From contig CAYVTG010000102.1 of assembly GCA_964454575.1 (NCBI GenBank), positions 1 to 5,110 on the forward strand: DNA of 5,110 bases. The letters are read 5' to 3'. Origin of the DNA: Haladaptatiplasma sp964454575. Lineage in GTDB: Archaea > Thermoplasmatota > Thermoplasmata > Halarchaeoplasmatales > Halarchaeoplasmataceae. Position 1 is the first letter of the stretch. Each line of letters opens with the position of its first letter. Shown here piece by piece: positions 1 to 5,110 of this stretch. The notes under the pieces were generated by a model that did not search any database, had not been told where the DNA came from, and worked only from the letters and a program-made list of their open reading frames with translations. A program made the position numbers and the translations under genes.

Positions 1-2722
1 GCCAAAGGCAGCCTTGAATCCATGGCGGCTATCACGGCGGACCCTTCGCTCTGGAACGCTTTTAGTGTACATCCGGAAGAATTCGGCGAATTGATGGGCG
101 TCCTGAGTACAGATATAACCATAGAAGATAAGATAGCTTACATAGATTCATTCTTAGCGGAGATGGAGGAACACGAAACCCATGGGCTTCCGGAATTTTT
201 GAACTTGCTGGATTCGGCGAACGATATACTCAAAGGCACAGGTTCTCCGGAGATACAGACTTCCACCGTCAACATGCTCCTTACATACCTGGAGATTTCC
301 CAGCATCTCGAATATCTGAGCGATGATATCGAGTTCGATGTGGAAACACCATCTCTGACTTTGAGTGATGAAGAAAAGCTTCAACGACTCGAAGAGATGG
401 AAGACGAAGAGATAAAGGACGATGTTCGAAACCTGAGAGATCATACGGGGGTCGGACTACGTGATGCTTTGAATACTACATTTGAAAACCTGTCTTACAT
501 GGAAGCCTATCACCAAGATTCTCTTGACATCCTGGCAGATATGGAAAAGCTTTTGGAAGATATATCCTCTCAGCAAGAGCTGGCTCAACCTGCACTCGTG
601 TATTCAGGAGCGGTGGATAACACCATGGACATGCTGCAGGCTGGTACAGAGGAATTACAGGGAACACGCTTACTGCTGCGCTCAGCCTCCAATCTTCCTG
701 CGATGATAGGTAATATCTACGATGGAATTCAGATGTTCGCCAGTAGAGATTTTACCAACCCATTGGGNNNNNNNNNNATCCGGCATAAAGGCCAGCAGTA
801 CCTTGGCTATCGTATTGATGAACAATTCCATGGACTCCGAACTCCGATTAAAAGCACAACAGAATATCATAACACTAAGCGAAGAAACCACCGAACATTC
901 GACTACAAAGGTTTTCGCTAGCAAGGTGATGATGGAGGAGATAAACGAAAGCGCCGACGAGAGTTTGAACACACTACTCCCCATAGCCTTCGTGTTCGTA
1001 GTAGTAGTTCTGTTGATGGTTTTCCGCTCGATTGCGGAGACCGTATTGAGCCTTGTTTCACTCACATTTGCAATAGTATGGACCTTTGGGATCGGTGTTT
1101 TATTGGGATACAAATTCAACCCTATACTCATAGCAGTTCCTGTGCTGATAACCGGTCTGGTCATCGACTATGGTATCCACATGATAATGCGTTACCGGGA
1201 AGAACGATACGAGGGTAAAGAGCCAACAGGATCCACTGTTATCGCAATGAGGACCGTGGGAGGTGCCCTTGTACTTACCACCGTGACTACTGCTATCGGT
1301 TTCTTTTCCAATTATTTCAGCAATATCAGTGCCATGAGGCAGTTCGGTGTGCTGGCTGCCGTAGGGATAATGTCCAGTTTCGTACTGATGACCGCATTCC
1401 TACCGGCGATGATATGCCTTTTGGACCTGAGAAAAAATTCAAAAGTCATCAAGGTATCAAAAAGAAAGGCAAATGGATTCGAGAAGATGGGCAGCGACAT
1501 ACTGGGTAAAATACTATCACGCTCAGCAGATGCATCTGACAGACATCCCTTCGCAGTTATCATCGTTGTAGCTATGATAAGCATCGCTGCACTATACGGT
1601 GCGGTGAACGTAGATACTACTTTCAGCATACAGGACTTTCTGCCTGAAGGTAAGCCGCAGAGTGAGAATATCAACTACATCGCCGATAATTTCAGGATCA
1701 GTACATCCTATGCCTATGTGTTGATAAATGGAGAAGCGGATGATCGGGAATATCTACTTGCCGTATATGAAACCGAGAAGGATATGGAAGAAGATCGGAT
1801 GATACGTTATGAAGACGGTTTTTCCTCTGTTCTCTCCATAATTACAGATTTTGGCACTGCGCCTACCGGCAGTCACAGGTACAATGCCAGCATCATCCAG
1901 GCATATTCCCAAAGCGAACCGGACGATGATGGTATCCCAACAACGAACATCGGTGAACTATATGACATTTTATACACCGCGGAAGAGAGTAGTGATGCAG
2001 TACGGAGAGTTCTTTACAAAGAGGGAAACAGTTACACCACATCCGTTATAATGGTGAAAGAGAACTCCATGAGGATAGTTGAAGACTCGGCCAATGCGGC
2101 AGTCATGGAACGCGAGTTAAAAGAGGACTCCGTGCATCTAGAAAATGCCGGATATGATACCATCATAACAAGCGGGTCTATCATAGCTCACGAGACTACT
2201 GAGGAGTTGAGTGCCACACAGATACGCTCGCTCATAGTTACAATACTCATAGTAGGACTGTTGTTGACCATAGTGTTCTACAAGATGCACTGCTCTAAAT
2301 TCCTAGGTATCATCACTACCATACCCGTCGCCCTGATAACCATCTGGATCGTGGGAACCATGTTCATACTCAACGTTTCGCTTAACGTGATGACGGTCAG
2401 TATAACTGCTCTCACCGTGGGTATGGGAGTGGATTACAGCATACATATCACTCATAGGTTCCTGGAGGAAAAAAAGAAACACGAGTTATACCAGGCCATG
2501 CACGAAACAGTGCAGAACACCGGTGCGGCCCTGGTTGGCTCGGCTGTCACCACCGTAGGAGCATTCGCCATCATATCTACGTCTAATATATTGCCTATGT
2601 CTCAGTTCGGTTTCATCACCGCTATCGCCATCACATACAGCTTTTTATCGGCCGTTTTCGTACTGCCGTCTGCACTTATGCTGTGGGCTAGATATACCGA
2701 AAATAAAAATAACCCGCAGTAA
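1..2722 (+). CDS. RND-superfamily transporter, MMPL/HAE3-like, 5' partial, interrupted by an assembly gap
   Basis: This is a large integral membrane transporter that would export lipids, hydrophobic compounds or similar substrates using the ion gradient; the substrate cannot be told from sequence. The reading frame is open from base 1, so the true start and first membrane helix lie to the left. Bases 1-767 encode about 255 residues without a membrane helix, acidic and mostly helical-looking, fitting the first extracytoplasmic loop. After the Ns the frame (779-2722) encodes about 647 residues. These hold a block of five helices (about 970-1425), a seventh helix (about 1547-1610), a second extracytoplasmic loop (about 1610-2220), and a final five-helix block (about 2222-2690). 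The two halves carry matching motifs, GLVIDYGIH with Asp at 1166-1168 and GMGVDYSIH with Asp at 2432-2434. This is the internal duplication expected of RND proteins, with acidic residues in TM4 and TM10. It is the first visible gene of the operon. The family call is firm; treating both parts as one gene is an inference from family architecture. Confidence 0.88.
768..777. other. Assembly gap (ten Ns) inside the transporter gene
   Basis: Ten undetermined bases interrupt the RND gene. The upstream part reads in the frame starting at base 1 and the downstream part in the frame of base 779. The two join in phase only if the true gap length is a multiple of three, including zero, and ten is not. 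The run is therefore probably a scaffolding placeholder of fixed size rather than a measured length. Proteins predicted straight across it are wrong on one side: residues read after 777 in the first frame (stop at 919-921) and residues read before 768 in the second frame (from 722) are artefacts. Confidence 0.95.
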
Positions 2723-2733
2723 ATACCGGTGTC

Positions 2734-3444
2734 ATGTTCGGGGAACATAAGATACCATTTGAACTTTCAGATGAGAACCTATCCATAGAGGTTGAAGACC
2801 TCAAGGGAGAATACCTCTATCGCAGAACCGTCGATGAAGATATAGTAGAGAAGACCATCCTCAGCAAAAGAGGAGCTCAGATGATACTGTCACCAGTTGA
2901 ACCTCTGAACATACCACTCAAACTAACATCCGCCCTACTTATCGAGTTCGAAAACACTCTACTCGTCGAGCCTTCGTCAAAAACAAAGGTGTACGTAACA
3001 TTCCCCGTAGAGGTAGGCGTATTCATCAAGGGAGGAAAGTCGGATATGCCCATGGATTGCTTCACCCTTACTAAACCTAAATACACTTTATACGGAGACG
3101 TTAAGACCGGGACCATCTGCAAATACTGGTCGTCTTCAGCGGAGACCAAATTTCCAAAGGTAAACAAGCACCTTGAAGGCGTGTTGGAGCTTCAGATCAT
3201 AAACTCGCATACCGATTGGGTGGAGCTACACAACGTGGTGTTCACCGCCTACGGTATGAAGATATACTACAACCGATCTCTAGCGGCCATGAGAGGTCGG
3301 ATAAATATTAAGGATGACCATATCGTATCTACGGATTTTATCGATAAACCGCTTATCAAAGGTATGAAAAAGGCTATGGAAGTCTATACCCGGGGACGGC
3401 AGCCTTTGATGGGGAACCGATTCATTATGGAGGGGGATCTCTGA
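2734..3444 (+). CDS. DUF432 family protein
   Basis: This is a 236-residue soluble protein with no signal peptide or membrane segment, assigned to DUF432, a family of unknown function found mainly in archaea. Recognisable family signatures, in order, are a YLYRR segment near residue 27, SPVEPLNIP (53-61), LLIEFENTLLVEP (68-80), FPVEVGVFI (90-98), a KYTLYGDVKTGTICKYW block (116-132), WVELHNVVFTAYGMKIYYN (162-180) and a C-terminal FIMEGDL. The length is close to that of complete members and the gene looks intact. The ATG lies 11 bases after the transporter stop, with only a weak GGTG two bases upstream, so translation may depend on coupling. Its stop overlaps the start of a mechanosensitive channel gene. 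From recollection, DUF432 genes often sit next to MscS genes, which suggests a channel-associated cytosolic role; the molecular function is not known. Confidence 0.9.
   Translation: MFGEHKIPFELSDENLSIEVEDLKGEYLYRRTVDEDIVEKTILSKRGAQMILSPVEPLNIPLKLTSALLIEFENTLLVEPSSKTKVYVTFPVEVGVFIKGGKSDMPMDCFTLTKPKYTLYGDVKTGTICKYWSSSAETKFPKVNKHLEGVLELQIINSHTDWVELHNVVFTAYGMKIYYNRSLAAMRGRINIKDDHIVSTDFIDKPLIKGMKKAMEVYTRGRQPLMGNRFIMEGDL
3429..3436 (+). promoter_or_regulatory. Strong Shine-Dalgarno site for the MscS gene, inside the DUF432 gene
   Basis: GGAGGGGG ends seven bases before the ATG at 3444 and matches the archaeal anti-Shine-Dalgarno core CCUCC. It lies within the last codons of the DUF432 gene, and the TGATG stop/start overlap follows it. 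This fixes the channel start and suggests translational coupling of the two proteins. Confidence 0.85.
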
Positions 3445-4259
3445 TGCTTGACAGGATATTGTACGGCGGCGTTACATTGTACGACCTTTTTCTCAGTTTG
3501 ACGATCATATTGATAGCCGCACTCATCGGCAAAGCTATAACGTTGAATTTTCAGAGAGCATTCAGGAAAGACGTATCAAAGGATAGAATGGTAGTGATCT
3601 CAAAATTCATCAACTACCTCTTTATCATAATAGCTTTCTTCATCGTACTTCCTATACTCGAGGTTAACTTGTCCGGACTTCTCGTCGCCGGTGGTCTGAT
3701 GGCTATCGTGATAGGGTTCGCGAGTCAGAGTATCGTGACCAACCTGATCTCGGGGATATTTTTGACAGTAGAGCGGCCTCTTCGTGTGGAAGACGTGGTC
3801 ACCATAGGCGGAGGTGAGGGAAAACTGGGGGTTGTGGAAGAGATACGTATAATATCTACCACCATACGCACCTTCGACGGCGTCTTCATCCGCATACCGA
3901 ACGAAAAGGTGTTCACCAACAATATCACCAACTTCCTTGAGAACGCGGCAAGGAGGTTCGAATACGAAGTTGGCATCAGGTACAGCGACGATGCCGACGA
4001 AGCTATAGAAATAATCAAAGAATTGATCGAAGAACATCCTCTCGCACTGAAGAGCCCACCGCCACAGATTTTCGTCAAGGATCTTGGCAGCAGTTCGGTG
4101 AACATCACCATACGTATCTGGGCACCATCCACCGAATGGTTCAAAGTGCGTATGGAGATGCTCTGGAAGATCAAGAAAACACTAGAAGAGAAAGGTATCA
4201 AAGTACCATTCAACCAGCAGGAAGTCTGGTTCATGAATCAGATGAAAGAAGAGAATTGA
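3444..4259 (+). CDS. Small-conductance mechanosensitive channel, MscS family
   Basis: This is a 271-residue membrane channel that opens under membrane tension to release ions and small solutes during hypo-osmotic shock, by family knowledge. It has three predicted helices: TM1 about 13-34, TM2 about 49-72, and the pore-lining TM3 about 76-109, which contains the conserved run AIVIGFASQSIVTNLISG. TM3 is followed by the beta domain (about 114-165) with the conserved IPN at 151-153, and then an alpha/beta C-terminal domain (about 172-265) ending in a VPFNQQEVWF segment, where family members usually have a similar I/V-P-F motif. The length matches the minimal E. coli MscS layout. The start is supported by GGAGGGGG seven bases upstream and a one-base overlap with the DUF432 stop. 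It is the last gene of the visible operon; no clear T-rich terminator follows directly. The family assignment is firm, but conductance and ion preference cannot be read from sequence. Confidence 0.95.
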   Translation: MLDRILYGGVTLYDLFLSLTIILIAALIGKAITLNFQRAFRKDVSKDRMVVISKFINYLFIIIAFFIVLPILEVNLSGLLVAGGLMAIVIGFASQSIVTNLISGIFLTVERPLRVEDVVTIGGGEGKLGVVEEIRIISTTIRTFDGVFIRIPNEKVFTNNITNFLENAARRFEYEVGIRYSDDADEAIEIIKELIEEHPLALKSPPPQIFVKDLGSSSVNITIRIWAPSTEWFKVRMEMLWKIKKTLEEKGIKVPFNQQEVWFMNQMKEEN

Positions 4260-4298
4260 GCAACACGCGGATGAAAAGGAACGCTGGGGCACTATTGA

Positions 4299-4352
4299 AT
4301 TTACGCAATGGATTGCGCAATTTACAGATTATTTACGCAATGGATTGCGCAA
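4299..4352. repeat. Two identical 22-base copies of a near-palindrome, 32-base period
   Basis: Bases 4299-4320 and 4331-4352 are identical over 22 bases and are separated by 10 bases. Each copy contains the near-palindrome TTACGCAATGGATTGCGCAA, with nine-base arms around a central GG and one mismatch. The right half, TTGCGCAA, is itself a perfect eight-base palindrome, so the array can also be read as four related half-sites (4301-4308, 4313-4320, 4333-4340, 4345-4352). A 32-base period is close to three helical turns, which would place both copies on one face of DNA. Two interpretations fit: a tandem operator next to the TATA-like box at 4356, or hairpins at the ends of convergent transcripts. 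In minus-strand RNA the mismatch becomes a G-U pair, whereas in plus-strand RNA it is A-C. Confidence 0.9.
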
Positions 4353-4362
4353 AACTTTATAT
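4349..4362 (+). promoter_or_regulatory. Candidate archaeal promoter (TATA box with A-rich upstream element), plus strand
   Basis: TTTATAT at 4356-4362, preceded by GCAAAAC, resembles a euryarchaeal TATA box with an upstream BRE-like purine/A-rich element. It abuts the second palindromic copy, as expected if the repeats are operator sites. A start of transcription would fall near 4385. No convincing plus-strand gene follows; the transcript would run antisense to the CBS remnant and the membrane protein gene. The box also contains the minus-strand TAA of the remnant, so the match could be chance. Confidence 0.35.
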
Positions 4363-4470
4363 CTCGTTGCCTCTGAATCGCTCCAGTTCGGACAGTATGT
4401 TGAATGAATGGAGGATGTCGGAGCGGGTGATAATACCCGCCAGCTTTCTTTCCTTGGTCACCGTATTCAA
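4357..4470 (-). pseudogene. Remnant of a CBS-domain protein (C-terminal end only)
   Basis: Read on the minus strand from 4470 to the TAA at 4357-4359, this stretch encodes 37 residues containing ERKLAGIITRSDILHSFN. That is the typical last strand and helix of a CBS domain, where GIITRSDIL is the family hallmark, followed by a short helical tail. CBS domains bind adenine nucleotides and usually occur in pairs as regulatory modules of channels, transporters or enzymes. Here the first half of the domain is missing: an in-frame TAA lies at 4471-4473, the next eleven codons upstream (4474-4506) show only weak CBS resemblance, and then the TAG of the neighbouring gene occurs in the same frame. The parent may have been a ClC-type channel or a stand-alone CBS protein, which cannot be decided. 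A 37-residue peptide starting at TTG 4470 or GTG 4461 cannot be excluded but is unlikely. Confidence 0.7.
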
Positions 4471-4506
4471 TTATTCCGGACGAACCGCGAACCGATGACA
4501 ATCTGC

Positions 4507-5022
4507 CTATTCCGAGGGAACGCGACAGGATATCGTCCCGTAATAATCCCCACTTATCCTCAAGACCACCCTGTAGCCGTATATCTCATGGGGAGAAGAT
4601 ATCCTGAGTTCGTCACCGGACCCCAGGAGTGCAGTATTTCCATCATCAGATATCCAATCGACATCAACTTGTGAAGTGACCTCCTCATTTTGTGAGTTAT
4701 ATACCCTAACCACCATATCACGTGATTCGATAACCGTAGGTCGATGCAGGTTCAGTGTAAAATGCGCTATTCCATTGTCCGGTTCCGACATGTCTTCGTC
4801 ATATATCAGTTCGCCACTGGCATGATGGAACTCCTCTGCCCCGGGAAGACTCATATACATGACAGCGGCTATGATCACGGAACCCACCACCATGATCACG
4901 ATAACAGCAACGACAACTAAAAGAATCTTACTAGAGTCATCAGAACCCGAAGCTCTAGGACCCGGATACGGCGGAGGAGGTGGTGGTGGTGGTGGCGGTA
5001 AATTGTTACTTGAGGACAGCAT
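4507..5022 (-). CDS. Single-pass membrane protein with poly-proline N-terminus and outward beta-rich domain; possibly pilin-like
   Basis: The product is about 171 residues, not recognised as a named protein. From the chosen start the order is a short polar leader, ten consecutive prolines (residues 9-18, bases 4969-4998), a YPGPRASGSDDSSK linker, one hydrophobic helix (about 33-57), and an acidic C-terminal domain of about 110 residues with alternating hydrophobics. That domain includes DWISDDGNTALLGSGDEL and a late SGDYYGTISCRVP segment, suggesting a beta-sandwich outside the cell. The W...GDEL... layout resembles archaeal pilin-like proteins, but no clear prepilin peptidase site (a Gly or Ala before the helix) is visible, so a simple anchored surface protein is as likely. 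I chose ATG 5022 because AAGG at 5029-5032 lies six bases upstream; the frame is also open to ATG 5046, which has no ribosome binding site. The stop is TAG at 4507-4509. The gene converges on the operon. Confidence 0.72.
   Translation of the reverse strand: MLSSSNNLPPPPPPPPPPYPGPRASGSDDSSKILLVVVAVIVIMVVGSVIIAAVMYMSLPGAEEFHHASGELIYDEDMSEPDNGIAHFTLNLHRPTVIESRDMVVRVYNSQNEEVTSQVDVDWISDDGNTALLGSGDELRISSPHEIYGYRVVLRISGDYYGTISCRVPSE
4969..4998 (-). repeat. Proline-codon tract with a CCA trinucleotide repeat
   Basis: Ten proline codons in a row include five consecutive CCA codons (4981-4995), then CCT and CCG codons. The repeat is in frame, so length changes would alter the number of prolines without breaking the protein. 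Runs of proline of this length stall ribosomes and normally need aIF5A in archaea (established knowledge). Confidence 0.9.
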
Positions 5023-5094
5023 AATCATCCTTACAATATAAACCATAGAATCTATTTATCTTGACATTGTTAAATTGTACAAAGGGATAGATGA

Positions 5095-5102
5095 TATTTA
5101 AA
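5095..5102 (-). promoter_or_regulatory. TATA box for the poly-proline membrane protein gene
   Basis: On the minus strand this reads TTTAAATA, a good archaeal TATA box. Transcription would begin near 5070-5075, giving an untranslated leader of about 50 bases to ATG 5022. The surrounding ten bases, TATTTAAATA (5095-5104), are a perfect palindrome, so the box could equally serve a gene leaving the window to the right. No strong BRE is visible on either side. Confidence 0.5.
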
Positions 5103-5110
5103 TAACAATT

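Noticed and set aside
722..921. Genuine programmed frameshift in the transporter.
   Set aside because: The change of frame coincides exactly with ten Ns, so an assembly placeholder explains it; no slippery sequence is needed.
682..1164. Minus-strand open frame of 160 codons across the N gap.
   Set aside because: Opposite the transporter gene and dependent on reading through undetermined bases; no domain features.
3600..4234. Minus-strand open frames of 145 and 169 codons opposite the channel gene.
   Set aside because: Shadows of the strongly coding MscS frame, with no start-site or domain support.
4299..4352. CRISPR array.
   Set aside because: Only two copies, 22 bases long and near-palindromic, with a 10-base spacer, far too short for CRISPR spacers, and no cas genes.
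4136..4498. Plus-strand open frame of 120 codons starting inside the channel gene.
   Set aside because: It overlaps the MscS gene in another frame, crosses the palindromic repeats and shows no protein-family signature.
4408..4674. Plus-strand open frame of 88 codons with ATG at 4408, downstream of the candidate TATA box.
   Set aside because: It lies opposite the CBS remnant and the end of the membrane protein gene, has no recognisable domain, and its composition looks like an antisense shadow; the minus-strand frame carries the family motifs.
4859..5041. Plus-strand open frame ending in a glycine run.
   Set aside because: It is the antisense reading of the proline tract and membrane helix; the minus-strand reading makes a sensible membrane protein with a promoter and ribosome binding site.

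Overview
The window looks archaeal, most likely a euryarchaeote of the Thermoplasmata type (moderate confidence, inference). The reasons are a DUF432 protein (an essentially archaeal family), TATA-type promoter elements, a Shine-Dalgarno site built on GGAGG, many ATA and AGG codons, and a small secreted or anchored protein with a poly-proline N-terminus followed by one membrane segment. No rRNA, tRNA, insertion sequence or CRISPR array was seen.

Plus strand, 1-4259: three tightly packed genes that look like one operon. The first, truncated by the left edge, is an RND-superfamily membrane transporter of the archaeal MMPL/HAE3 kind. Its extracytoplasmic loop lies before a ten-N assembly gap (768-777), and the rest of the protein lies after it in another frame. 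The frame change is best explained by the gap being a placeholder. Eleven bases later comes a soluble DUF432 protein. Its stop overlaps by one base the start of a three-helix MscS-type mechanosensitive channel, which has a strong ribosome binding site inside the DUF432 gene. The set suggests a membrane-stress or envelope module: an efflux pump or lipid transporter, a tension-gated channel, and a cytosolic partner of unknown function.

Middle, 4260-4506: no intact gene is supported. Two identical 22-base copies of a near-palindrome sit 32 bases apart just after the channel gene, with a TATA-like box at their right edge. On the minus strand the next stretch encodes the C-terminal end of a CBS domain (motif GIITRSDIL) without the rest of the domain, so it is a gene remnant.

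Minus strand, 4507-5022: a small single-pass membrane protein with ten consecutive prolines, one membrane helix and an outward beta-rich domain resembling archaeal pilin-like proteins. A TATA box lies upstream at 5095-5102. It converges on the operon, and the repeats and the CBS remnant lie between the two transcription units.
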